Below are positions 22,583 through 35,086 of a stretch of 64,000 bases of DNA, piece by piece; the first letter of the stretch is position 1, and each line of letters starts with the position of its first letter. The stretch is from Sepioteuthis lessoniana (lineage: Eukaryota; Mollusca; Cephalopoda; Myopsida; Loliginidae): assembly GCA_963585895.1 (NCBI GenBank), contig CAUZXS010005793.1:129001-193000 (forward strand). The letters run 5' to 3'. The notes below the pieces were generated by a model, which was not told the DNA's origin, made no database searches, and saw only the letters and a program-made list of their open reading frames with translations. Both the position numbers and the translations under genes were made by a program.

Positions 22583-23876
22583 CAACCGATAGATAGATGG
22601 AGGAAGGGATGCATACTCCCCTTCCTCGGATTAGCCAAAAACTACCGAGGCATAACACTTACATCCATAGCTGCCAAAATCTACAATGCCCTACTACGAA
22701 ACCGAATAGAACCCAAAATTGACAACATACTTAGAAAAAACCAAAATGGCTTCCTAAGAAATAGATCCACGACCTCACACGGGCAAAGAACCTACAAGCG
22801 ACATTAATATTTGTCGACTTTACCAAGGCACATGAAAGATGGAACAAATCCTACTAGCGTACGGCATACCTAAAGAAACCGTAGCGGCAATAACGATTCT
22901 CTATAGAAACACTAAAGTAAAAGTACGATCACCGGATGGAGACACAGAATACTTTGACATTGTAGCAGGAGTACTACAAGGGGACACGCTGGCCCCGTAC
23001 CCCTTTATCATTTGTCTAGACTACGTACTTAGAACATCGATTGACAAAATCAAAGAGAATGGCTTCGAACTGACGAAGAAAAGAAGCAGAAGATACCCCA
23101 CAACAACAATTACCGATGCCGACTACGCCGATGACATAGTGATACTGGCAAATACACCTGACCAAGCCGAAACACTTCTGCATAGTTTGGAATGAGCAGC
23201 AGCAAGCATAGGCCTCTATGTTAATGCACACAAAACGGAATATACGTGCTATAACCAAACGGGGGACATCTCCACTCTAGAAGGAACCCCACTTAAACTA
23301 GTAGACAAATTCACGTACCTAGGAAGCAGCGTCGAATCAACCGAAAAGGACATCGAAACGAGGTTAACGAAAGCATGGACAGCTATCAATAGGCTATCGA
23401 TTATATGGAAATCAGACCTAACCGATAAAATGAAACGCAGTTTCTTCCAGGCAGCGGTCACATCGATACTGCTATATGGATGCACTACATGGACGCTAAC
23501 AAAACGACTGGAGAAGAAGCTAGATGGCAATTACACAAGAATGCTGCGTGCAATCCTGAACAAGTCATGGCAGCAACACCCCACTAGACACCAACTGTAC
23601 GGCCACCTGCCCCCTATCACGAAAACTATTCAAGTTAGACGAACCAGACATGCAGGACACTGCTGGAGAAGCAGAGATGAACTCATAAGAGATGTACTCT
23701 TATGGATCCCCACACATGGCCGCGCAAAAGCAGGACGACCAGCTCGAACGTACATTCAGCAGCTATGTGAGGATACAGGATGTTGTCCTGAAGACCTGCC
23801 TAGGGCGATGAACGATAGGGAGGAGTGGCGAGAGAGGGTCAGGGATATCCATGCTAGCAGCGTGATATGATGATGA
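22583..23876 (+). mobile_element. RTE-like non-LTR retrotransposon, 5'-truncated, young
   Basis: The frames cover RT from AKNYRGITLTSIAAKIYN through RSTTS, FVDFTKA, GVLQGDTLAP and the catalytic box DADYADDIVILAN (23117-23155), then KLVDKFTYLGSSVES, YGCTTWTLTKR, RTRHAGHCWRSRDEL and GRPARTYIQQLCEDTGC. The frame is damaged only by a small deletion near 22840 and one TGA at 23193-23195. The 3' end is tgatatgatgatgatt, a short tandem tail as in RTE-type LINEs. It sits inside mariner M2. The endonuclease domain is absent. Clade by eye only; RTE is likely, but C-terminal features of related clades are not excluded. Confidence 0.85.
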
Positions 23877-24127
23877 TTATTGCATATTGTTCTTCTAAAG
23901 TGTCCTCACATCCAGATTGCATTTTTGAAATTCACCAGCTGTGATAATCAGGCTTTAGTAGGGTGTATTCCAATTGCTGCTGTAGCTGTTGATTTGAACC
24001 TGAAATCATAAAAATTGGTCAGTCATCTCATAAGATGTATAGCACTAACATACTGAATTATCAAGAGTCTACGACAATTGTAAATGCCTGTACAAAAAAG
24101 TTTGGAAACTTATTGAAAGCACCACAT
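23877..24127 (-). mobile_element. mariner derivative M2, second half with TIR
   Basis: From ttattgcatattgttcttct to gcctgtacaaaaaagtttgg and aacttattgaaagc. It matches the corresponding part of M1 and M3, so 22118-22582 and this piece are one element. About 18 bp of mariner are missing at the LINE junction. Confidence 0.85.
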
Positions 24128-24129
24128 AG

Positions 24130-24540
24130 TTTTATTAATGTTAGTGCTAGTAACTGGGTTGTACCAGATGGTACAGATTATTTTATTAAACAAATATCTA
24201 TTTACAAATGTCAATGACTGAGTTCAGAGACTAACAAGTTGCTAAACAGAAATTTTTCTTGGTCACTTAAATTTAGAATCTTCATTTTTTCTCATATATC
24301 CAATTTTAAATGTTAAAAGAAAAAGCTAAGAAAATTTGGAAATATAAAACAAGATTTAAATCATTTTCATTGAAAGTTAAAAAAACCCAAAAAACTAAAC
24401 CTATTTTGAGTGCATATATTGATATACTTCCAGAAGATGATTTATTTGAATTGTTTACTCATCTGAATGAAATGGGGTTTCAAATGTTTACCAAAAAGGT
24501 GGTGAACACAAGTTTCATTTTTTTGTTGTATCCTGGTTAT
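24130..24540. other. no gene recognised
   Basis: AT-rich. A plus frame at 24310-24573 (87 codons) is Lys/Phe-rich and resembles no family I know; its end runs into R3. Confidence 0.4.
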
Positions 24541-24544
24541 GACC

Positions 24545-24900
24545 TTACATTGCATCTGATGGGGAGTCTCTAGTTCTGTAGAGTGTGGAGTATCCCTTCA
24601 TTGCCATTACTCCCAGGTCCACTCTGACCTGGAGTGGTAGTACCTGTTAGGGTCCCATAGAACTGTTCAATCATTTACTAAGGATTATCATTAGTTACTC
24701 TAAACCATACAACTGTGTACAAATTATTTATATTAGATAAGAATACTTGATATACATAATGATGTATACACACACACACACACAAAACAAAACAAAAAAC
24801 CCCTAAAATACATTCTCTTAAAACACACTAAAAATGTAAATATGAATGTATAATTAATGCACTTCTCTAACCTCAATGCATAGAATAAACCAAGATTGAT
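24545..24900 (-). repeat. R3 core reverse plus R4-type flank
   Basis: The core reads on minus (gggaccctaacaggtactac; gagtggacctgggagtaatg). To the right comes a (CA)n/A-rich tract and then atgtaaatatgaatgta, a flank also found beside the A-tracts at 44.3 and 51.6 kb. Confidence 0.65.
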
Positions 24901-24909
24901 TTTTAATGG

Positions 24910-26290
24910 TATATCAACCTATCTCTTTAAAAACTTTAATTAAATGGGAGATTTGGGTGACTTAATGGGTAATGATATTAAGAATGGAATCATTCAATTT
25001 AAAACTCTGGAAGAGATAGTTTAAGAAAGGCATGAATCTAATTCTCCCAGCAAGACAGTTCTTTAGTTTTCTAAAGGCAATCAATGTTGGGCATTCAATA
25101 ATAAGTCAGGTCAAGGATCTTTCCATTTAGCTGGTACAATGTAATTCAGTATAACCAGTTGCTTATTACTTGAAGAAGAAATAGATACTATCAAGTAACA
25201 TCTATAGCCCTGAATGGTGTCATGAAGAGGGGATAGGGATTACTTAGAATGATGCCCCCCAAAAAACCTAATAGGTTATGGATACATCCCATCAAGTAAG
25301 CATAAGCACAAATAAACAATGTAATGTTTGAATGAATCCATTGTAAAGAAAAAGTCTAATTACCATTGTTTTAGATTTTTTTAAGATGGTTTTCTAAAAT
25401 TCAGTCATGAAGAATTTTCAGCTGGCAGATGTCATGGTCTAGTGATACTAAGATTAATTATCTGCTATAAGGAGGCAAAGAAAAACAAAAAAATATGTTA
25501 GTATTGTATTGTATTGTATATTAGCCTTAAAATTGTTTTTAAATACCCGAGCGGACAAGTTTTACCAAGTAAAAATAGGTTGAGGAGATAAAAACACCCT
25601 CCCCTCCAACAACAAAAAAAGAAATTCCCAGATCTAGCATCAATTTATCAGGGTAAAGAAAAGGCATCAAAACTCAAAATGACAAACAGAATACTTTTTA
25701 TGGAAAGCAGATTAATAAAACTCATAACAACAGTCAAAAAACTAAGATTGCAAATATTAGCTGTTAGAGGGAAATTTGGGGTCTAATCAGCCCTGATTGG
25801 GTCACCTGGGGAGGGAATAGGATGTTGAAAGAGCCAAAATTCACAAAGACCCCAAGATCATTACATCGCACATCAATCTTGGATTACAAACCCTATGCTG
25901 GAAGCTGACTCAGTTGATTAAAGAAGAAATATATTCATCTGAAACTCTTTAGCAATAGTTTGACATTGTTTAGTGGTTACTGTAAGTTCTTTAAATTATA
26001 AGTGAATATCTACATTTGAAAGAATGTAAATGTTTTATTAAAAATATAGTAAAACAACCAAAAAATCTAAAAATTTCAAAAAGGAAATAATGTTAAAAAG
26101 ATTGAAATTTATTTTTCTTTCCAAATATCAAAGTACTAAGTAGTGCTTTATTCAAGATTACAATTTAAAAATCACTATCATTTTTTTTCTTCATAAAATG
26201 GATAAATGCTCAGAATTAACTTTTAGCATTGGGCTTGTATTAAATTTGTATTCAGATATCTAAATGAATGCGACATGATAATGAGCATTA
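24910..26290. other. AT-rich intergenic DNA
   Basis: No open frame or repeat recognised. Confidence 0.4.
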
Positions 26291-26302
26291 ATGTGCGTGT
26301 AA

Positions 26303-26308
<6 letters not shown>

Positions 26309-26365
<57 letters not shown>

Positions 26366-26366
26366 A
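26309..26366. repeat. (TA)n/(TG)n microsatellite
   Basis: gtgtgta, about 20 TA units, then gtgtgtgt. It lies directly before R2 copy A. Confidence 0.95.
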
Positions 26367-26399
26367 GTGTTTGTGGATGAGTAACCAAAGAAGGGATCT

Positions 26400-26870
26400 T
26401 ATCTTCAGCATCTTTGACCGGCGTCAGAGTGTCTAGAGAGACCCCTTTGTCTACTTTGGCGTGAAGACCACGCAAATAGCTGCTAGACCAGAAGAGAAGG
26501 ACGAAGGATTTCAGTCAGTTAAGAGTGAGACTCCCAAGTAGAAAGTTAGACAATTCAAGACCAAGGGGCTGTGAAGTCAGAAGCAGGATGTTGAGCAGTG
26601 AAAACAATGACCAGATGAGTCAGCATCTTTGGTAGCTGTGTAGGATTTTCACAGAGTTCTCGCGATAGCCATGGATATACATAGAATGCTAAAAAGTACC
26701 AACTTCACCTTATGTTTTGCAGATCTGAATTCGTGTTGGTCTGTTCTTTGTTATTTCTTAAAGATTTTTATACAACCTGTGAAATGCCCACACGGCCAGG
26801 TGTGAGAAGAAACAATGAGGCCCACATAGATGAACGACCAAAAGCAAAAGAACCCAGCGTGTGGATTGTT
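26400..26870 (+). mobile_element. R2 repeat, copy A
   Basis: Matches minus-strand 11620-12115 over its length: gaccac.caaa.agct, gtagaaagttagacaattca, gtcagcatctttggtagctg, gagttctcgcgatag, acaacctgtgaaatgcccac. Copy A lacks about 40 bp (the aaacaaacaacaa part) present in B. No open frame is shared. Family unknown. Confidence 0.6.
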
Positions 26871-26879
26871 TCATATTTA

Positions 26880-29800
26880 ATCTTTAACAATTTCTTTACT
26901 ATATGATCATATTGATTTACATATATAAAACAATGTGTATGACTTCTAAATAATTTTCTTTTAATTACTAATGAACCTTTTCAAACAGAAAAAGAAATCG
27001 ATTTTAACTTGATAAATAAAACCCCATGATTATTCAATGATGAATATGGAATGTTATACTGACATATTTGCCACCAAAATTGGGTTTTCATAATGATGAT
27101 ATTCCTTAAATGGAAAACACTGTCAGTATTTTGTTTTTTGCTTTTTTAACTTAAAAATAAACAACTTTAATTTGTGTCTTGCAACTTATACAGAGAATCT
27201 TGTATGTTTACTTCATATTCAGGAAGTAATGACTATAATCAAGAAAATAGAGAGCAATAATGTTTTTGATATGCTGGTACCAATTCTTGTCCTCAAAGAA
27301 CAAGAACACCTTCACTGAAGTTTCCACCACCTCTTGGTTGCAAGCACAGGTAATGAACCATGGATCAAAACAAATAAAAGTCAAAGAAAACTAGATCCTG
27401 AACTATATACCGAGTGTGGTATCAGTTTGATTCCCTCAAGTTCCGGGAAGTTATCCTGGAAATTAGCATGTATGCAAATATTACAAAACTTTTGATTCAC
27501 TTTAGTAGGTATAATTCAATTGCAAAATTAATTAAATATTGCAGTCAATTTTGACACCACAGGAAAAAAAGAAAAAAAAGAAAAAAAAAAAAAAAAATCA
27601 CTACTATGTAATAATCTTTCTAACTGATTGAATGGCTATTAAACCATTGAGTGTAGAAGAGAAAAAAAAAAAAACAAAAAAAAAAAAAAAAAAACAACAG
27701 ATAAAGCAAAAACTAAAATAAAAATACAAAATTGAAAAAGCAAAAAAAAAAATCTCCATTATTTTATCAAAATTTATTTCAAGAAACCAAGAATTTGAAG
27801 CAAACATTTTAAACCAACAAACTAAACTGTTTTTTTTTCCATGAATTAACCAGAATAAAAAACAAAACAACTATCATTCATGTAATCCTCTTAAATGATT
27901 ATTGGGGGATGTAACAAATATACTAGTTAAACAATTCTTATATATAATTACTTGATCCAAGTAAGAGGCACTAACTTACCTGAATGCCTAAAATAAATTT
28001 TGAAGATTGTTTAGACATCAAGTTTAAAAAAAAAAATTTTTTTTTTTTTTTTTTTTTTTTTATTAAGATCAACGTCATTTTTCATAGAAAATCTGCATCT
28101 ATAGAAATATTTCATTGTATATAGATGTATTCAAACTTGGATTCTAAAATACTGAAATTATTGTTGACAATTGAGGAACAGAATTTTAATTAAATTTACA
28201 AATTCAGTTCCTCCTAAAAATATAGGAAACAAGTATTTGTTTTGCAATAACAAATTCAGGAAAGTCTTTCTATCTACCACTTCTATTTTCTATGTCAATA
28301 ATGGTTAGACAAAACAAAAGTATCTAATAAGAGTGACAAGTCCAATGATGTGTACATGTATATCAAAGAGTAGATTTTGGGTGATGATTTTTATTATGTT
28401 ATTTCCTAGACACACACATACATGAATGTGTGCTCAGATTTCTATTTAACTCATTCTTTGTATTCACCTCACCTATCAATGGGTTTGCTTCATGGCTAAA
28501 ATAGTAGTAAGTCTTTCTTTATTAATACAAGTTGCAATTCAAATCTAAAATTTGACAATTCAGAAGCCATTTAAAAGAATAGTCATCAACCTCATCTTTT
28601 TATGAAAATAAGTGTAAAATACTTATGAATTTTCAGTATGTTATAAGAAACAAGATCTGGATTTTAAAAAAATATTTGATTTAAATCATTAAAATTTGTA
28701 AGCATTCTTTGGTATACCTCTATCTATATGCACATAAAATGTTTCTGTCATGGCTATTTCTACAATAATCATAATATTGAACAGTAAAATGGCTTAATTT
28801 AAATAATTACATTAGATGTAAAGGGACCAATCTAGATTCTCCTTCAAATTTAAAGAACTTATCAAGAGGAAAGTTTGAAATTTTTTTCAAAATTGAAAAT
28901 AATAAAGTCACTCTTATCAATATCATAATCAGAGCTATATTTAAAATCTTTTTTTAAATTGCAAATAATTGAAAGCTAAGAGTAGTAAAACTGAGTTCAA
29001 CAATAACCAGATATATTTCAGTATATCTAGTTTGAAACATTAATGTTTTGACACCCCTAAATAAAAATTAAATAACTATATTAACAAGTTTTTGAGCACA
29101 TTATCCTGAATGTTTATTATTAAAGATTGTTTTTGAAGTATTCTGAATAAATAGAAATGTATTTGACTTGTAATATATTAAAAATTAAACAAAGGCAGAT
29201 TTAGCATTTAGATCATTTTTAACATCAATTTGAATTCTGCATTAGGTGAAATCCAAAGATAAATAAAGCATTTTTTTTTAATTACCATATTTGATTGAAT
29301 TTGCACTTGCATAATTTTCTCATGGAAGAATGGGTCAACAAATAAAATAATTATGTTGTACATACAAAACAATTTAATCATATTCATTTATAACACTTAT
29401 AGTTTTAAAATGTTTTTATTTAAAAATAAATTTTAAAAAACTGTCTTGATTTTTTTGTTTATTAAACTTGCAAAGCAATTAATCTTTGCAATATATTTTT
29501 TGAATAATATTACAAATATTGTTTTAAGATAACTGCGTTGTGATCCTTATAAAAACAGCAATATATTAGTTTCATTAAGATATTTACAAGTCATTTAAAG
29601 CTAAAAACTAGTTATAAAAATTATATCCAAAATGTTTTGTGGAAAAGAATCTAAGGGAAGTTATATCATTTTTAGATTCTAGAACATAATCTGTTCAAGG
29701 TAGAATAAGTAGGATAAAACTATATTTTAATCTATGATTGTTAATATAAAAATAAAGATATATTCCAATTTATATGTTAAGGTGCTAATCGTGTTCTCAG

Positions 29801-30035
29801 TATTTCTTTTTAAAACTGATGAGGCATTTTGGCCAGTTGAAATCTTGTTAATGAAAAGTGGGGAATTAATTTTGAACATTATTGTTCAAAGAGTAATTTG
29901 CTATAATTAAAAAGCCATTAGTGACTAAATGAATCAAAAAGGCTGAGATGGGTAATGAGTTTGTATATTTTTGTTACTTAACCAAAAAACATAAGATCAT
30001 TCATTAGTAATGAAACCAAATAGATAATGATTTAA

Positions 30036-30079
<44 letters not shown>

Positions 30080-30098
30080 AATGTTTTTTTAAACAACT
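26880..30098. other. AT-rich flank downstream of ELOVL, with homopolymers
   Basis: Low-complexity A/T DNA: A-rich runs at 27563-27700, T-run 28038-28061, A-run 30038-30078. No genes seen. A Phe-rich frame around 27.6-27.9 kb is just the reverse of A-tracts. Confidence 0.6.
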
Positions 30099-30104
30099 TT
30101 TATT
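30099..30104 (-). promoter_or_regulatory. candidate poly(A) signal for the ELOVL transcript
   Basis: TTTATT on the plus strand reads AATAAA on the minus strand, about 187 bases after the ELOVL stop codon. It is the first clear hexamer downstream. A (T)n tract (minus strand) follows. AT-rich DNA makes chance hexamers common, so this is only a candidate. Confidence 0.4.
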
Positions 30105-30290
30105 TAATTTTTTTCTCATAATATAAATTTATGTATTTTTCATCAATTAACTAGTAAAATACTTTCCACCTGTATCTAGAATGGGGAACAAAATCTGAAC
30201 GATCTTCTGAACTGGAAAGAAAACAAAAACAAAACTTTTAAAAAAATTTTAAAAAAATTAAATTTAAAATGAAAATCAAAAAAGTTAATG

Positions 30291-30539
30291 TTAATGGGTT
30301 TTCTTGATTGTGCCATTAATGTTCCCATTTTGCACCTGTTTTTTCTTTTGCTTCTGTGAATTCTGTTGTTGCGCTTTGGGGTTTCTTCTGCCTTTAATGT
30401 ATGCTTGAATGTAGAAATTGCTGAACAGAATGACCATGATGATCATGTAGCCTGTTAGCAAATACTGGCCCCAACGAGGAAAATCACATTGTACTCGTAT
30501 AGAATTCGCTGAGTGCACAAATGTGATACAGAACTGAAT
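30291..30539 (-). CDS. ELOVL terminal exon with dilysine ER signal
   Basis: 249 nt, 82 codons plus TAA. The acceptor TTTTTTTAG precedes 30539. It begins [10 protein letters not shown], completes TxxQxxQ across the junction, and has the last membrane segment [19 protein letters not shown]. The tail is hydrophilic and rich in Lys, Gln and Asn and ends in KKTH, which fits the KKxx ER retrieval rule for type I tails. The tail is shorter than in vertebrate ELOVL4 but ordinary for ELOVL2/5. Confidence 0.93.
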   Translation of the reverse strand: MQFCITFVHSANSIRVQCDFPRWGQYLLTGYMIIMVILFSNFYIQAYIKGRRNPKAQQQNSQKQKKKQVQNGNINGTIKKTH

Positions 30540-33500
30540 CTAAAAAAAGAATAAAAAGGTAAAAATGTAATATAAACTTGGATTGAAATAGGGTTATTAA
30601 ATATTCAATTATTATCTTAACAATTTTTAATGGTGAACAAAGCATTGAATTCATGCTATAATAATAAAAGATTAGGAAGATTCATAGTTTCAGATCAAAA
30701 TATTCGTTATAGTTTATTGTAACAAGTAGCCGAAACTGTTTAGACGAACATTTTCTTATTTTGGATAAGTTTCAAACAATTCTTTCTTCAGTTCTTGAAA
30801 TGTGCATAAATTACAAAAAGGAACTTATTTTTTTCATGTCTCTCCCACCATCCACAAAAAGTTTTGTTTGTTTTTTCTTCACATCTGAAATGTGCTAGTA
30901 AAAATATAAAAATCAGGTTCAATTATCTTGTAAATATTTTTGGCTTATGATTTGTTTTTTTTCTGACTTTTTTATTACTTGGATTCAAAAAGCTTTTTAC
31001 TGAAGTGTTTTCAGCAAATTATTGATGCCAAATCCTATTTAAAAGTATATAACCTTTTGTCTTGTATATAAATACTTTTATTTTTGCATACCATTATAAG
31101 AAGTTAAAATTAAAGACATGCTATTCAACTCTACCTGTAAATATTTTACGAAGTATTTTTTCAATACACATTCTTGCTTTAATGTATTCATGCAACACTT
31201 AACCACCATTTACATTTGATCACCTTTCATCATAATAAAAATCAATTTAGCTCATTACTTTGAAGATAAGTTTTATTTTTATTGCACATGCAAAAAGTAA
31301 GTCACCCGAGTTGTACGAGTGATTACAACAACTTTTAGAATTATAGGAAAGTAATTTTAATCATTTAACTAAAATCATTTATATATCTTAATTTTTAGTA
31401 GTGGAATAACAAAGAATTCTATGTCCATTGTATCTATAAAAAATGAAGGAAGGTTATTCAAGTGATCATATACAGGATGTTTCAGAAAAAACTGATTAAT
31501 AACTTGACCATTTCTCATTCAAATGATCTGAAACAACTCAAAATTCTAAGTTTAATGTTTAAACATCTTTTCTTGTCCAGTGAATGTCATTTCTATACCA
31601 GACAAGAGAAAAAAACAACAAAAAACAGAATTCTGACTTGTTTCAACACATTAAAATTTGATATCATTTCAATGGTCAAGTTATTAGATTATGAAATGAT
31701 ATCAATTTTTCTGAAACACCCTGTATTTATTATGTTATGGGGGATTATATTTAATCTGTCAGATTCTAGCATAGTCACTAGCCCCACTACAATCCTGCTT
31801 ATTTTGCTTTAGTGCAAAGAGTTTATATTATAGTAGCATACTATGCAGAAGAATGAATTCTTTGGCCATTATGCACACAAGATAAACATTTAAACATCAT
31901 TGTAACATGTTAATTTGCATCTAGTAAGCACACACACACACACACACACACATTTTGAATGAGTATGAAAAAGTTTAATCTATATCATTGTATCTTTCAT
32001 TTAAAATTTTTTTCACCATAGTGCAGATGCATCATTACAGAGAAGTAACAGAAACTGTTTAGTTATAAAGTTAGATGATTTACTTACCAACTGCATTCTG
32101 GTAATATACTTTTTCCACCATAATTTTCCCTTGAGTGAAGGTACAGCTGACAGGCCATAATAGGTGTACATAACAACATGGATGAAACAATTCAGGCATG
32201 CACCAAACCAAGCTGCACAAAAATGAAGGATTAGAAATTGAAATATTAAATAATAAAAATCAAACACTTTAAAAATTAAAAAGTTAAACTTTTATATTGA
32301 AAACTTAAATCTAAGATATATCCTGTTATTAACCCAGCAGAAAGAAAAATGAAGCTGTGGGCTAACTATTAGGAGTGTATGAAGTTTATTCAGCTATTTG
32401 TTGTGTGTGTATACACTTTAGGAATTGTTTACAGAAAAGGATTAAGTTTATTTTATTGAAAATCATAGCCGAATATAAAATGCATATTTGACACTGTTTA
32501 CTATGATTAATCTGGGTAAATATCTTCACGAGTTATCTAATGCAAAAGCCATCCTTGTAGAAGGACCTGTAGTGATACTATTTAACTCATAGCTGGGGGG
32601 ATATAAGGGGGTTCATACCTTTCCCAAGGGTATTAGTCTAAAAGTGAATGTACTAGCACAACTGGAGTTTGAACTTGCTTATTACAATGTTGTAGTCCAG
32701 CACATTAGCCACAATGACATGTGGGACTCCTCTTTCAATAATAGATCACTGAAATTTAAGTTATGATGCAGTAAGTGTAAACATGTTTTGGAAATGGTTT
32801 AAAAAATTTAAAAAAAAAGGAAGATTTTGAAGAACAAAGATTCTACTGGAAAACCTAAGAACCTTAAGTAATATAAAGGATTACTAAACTCATTTCTTTA
32901 TTTCTTATCCAATGAAAAGAAATGATAGGAAAAGCATAAAAATATATTTTATATACAGAAAGAAATGAAAACAGCAACATCTGACATTTATGAATGTATA
33001 TTAGCTGGAAAAATTGATTTCTAGACAATTTTAGAACAGTTTCAGAATGTCTATAGAGAACAGAATATTTCAGTTTAATAGTAAACTAATAGAAAGTTCC
33101 ATTCAGTGATATCAACACACTATATACATGTTTTATTACAGAAAAGATTCAATTATACTCTTAATAAAATACTTTAAAATTAATTTGAGTGCCTGAAGAA
33201 ATATCAAATATAATCATTCAGAAACCAAAAGAAATATTCAAATTTACTATTGTTAGAAAGGTATTCTATTAAAACAGAAAAAAATCTGGTAAGATTAATT
33301 TAAAAAAAAATTTAAGCAGAATCTCAACTAGAATTATTTTGAGTTACTATTTCTACTTTTGATTGGTTGGTTGTTTGGGTTTTATGGCATATGAACCTTT
33401 GTAGGTTATTTAACGCCAAATCCATTTTTATGCAAATAGTCAGTTCTATTTAAAAAAAAAACTCAGTTTAGCATGAGTACACAGATTAATTGTTAAAAAC

Positions 33501-34847
33501 ATTTCTATTTCAAGCTATTCAGTTTATTCAAACAGTTCTAATTCAGCTAATTCAGTTTAGTAAAAGTATTGATTTTGTTTACATAGTCAATGTCAAAACA
33601 GTTCTATATCAAACAATTCAGTTTAGTCTAAGTACAGTTTCAATGTCAAAATAGTTCCATTTCAAACAATTCAGTTTACCATAAGCACGCAGTTTAAATG
33701 TAAGTACAGTTTAATTGTGAAAAACATTTCTATTTCAAGCTATTCAGTTTAGTCAACAATTCAGTTTAACATAAGTATGTCGTTAGTTCTATTTAACCCA
33801 TAGATAGGGCCCTATCAGGTGCTACCATGCTGGGTGAGAGTGGACCTGTGAGCAATGGCAATGAAGAGGTGCTCTGCATTCCCCAAAGCCCCAGCATCAG
33901 TGGAACCACACCATCAGATTGTTTAGTGTCATATCTAGGACACTCATTGAAGGGGTCTGACCCCTCTGCAGAGGTGCAGTCGATGTATTCTACAGCCCCA
34001 GCCGACTGGGCAATACACAGAGTTAAATGTCAAAACAGTATTATTTCAGATAATTCAGTTTAGCATAAGTACACAGTTTAGAGGTCAAAACAGTTCTATT
34101 TCAAGCAATTCAGTTTAGCACAAGTATGCAGTTTAAATGTCAAAACAGGTCTATTTTAAACCATTCAGTTTAGCATAAATATGCAGTTTAAATGCAAAAA
34201 TCAGTATAGTGAAGTAAGTACAGTTTAGTTATATTTAACCCATAGATAGGACTCTTATCAGGTGCAACCACTCCGGGCCAGAGTGGACTGGGGAGGTATG
34301 GCAATAAAGGGGTACTCTGCATTACCCAAAGCGCCAGCATTACTAGAACCTCATCATCAGATTGTTTAGAATCATATCCAGGACACTTGTTGGGTGGGGG
34401 GGTCTTACCTCTCTGCAGAGAAGCAGCTGGTGTATTCTACGACCCTAATTGACTGGGCAATTTTTACATTTGAATTTCTCTTATTAAATGTAACAATTAT
34501 TATAGGACAGAAGTTGGATATTGAGATTACATGTAACAGGTACACATTACTTTAAACTGAAGAATAATCATTTTTGAAGAGTACAAATACATAGGGAATG
34601 TATCAGTGTGACAGAAGTTTCTTTTAAATATCATTGTGATTTTTACATAACCTTATGTTCCTTAACAATTTCAATTGTATTTTGCTTATGATAGGTAAAT
34701 CTACTAGGATGCCAAATGATTCCCCTTCATGGCATCATTCAGGTAGTGGGAGTTACTTGGTAGTGCCCATTTCCTTTCCAAGTAACATACAATAAGTTGT
34801 TCTGGATGACATGATACCAGCATACCTGATCTATCTTTGTTCCTTAA

Positions 34848-34878
<31 letters not shown>

Positions 34879-35050
34879 CATCTGTTTATTTCCCTTAATA
34901 ATTTACCTTTTAGAATGAAAATTACAGACTTTTTATCCATTAAAATCATTATTCCTTAAAGCTTCAATAAAAATGCAAAATTATGAACTTCAACTTCTGG
35001 TTAAAATAACTGAATAAATAATTAAAAGAATGAAAATATTCAAAACATTG

Positions 35051-35086
<36 letters not shown>

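Noticed and set aside
24310-24573. 87-codon plus frame
   Set aside because: Lys/Phe-rich, runs into an R3 repeat, no family resemblance.
27604-27870. Phe-rich minus-strand frame of 88 codons
   Set aside because: It is the complement of A-tracts; low complexity with no domain.
33827-34063. 78-codon frame MLGESGPV...
   Set aside because: It is the R3 repeat core read in one frame; other copies are not open in the same way.
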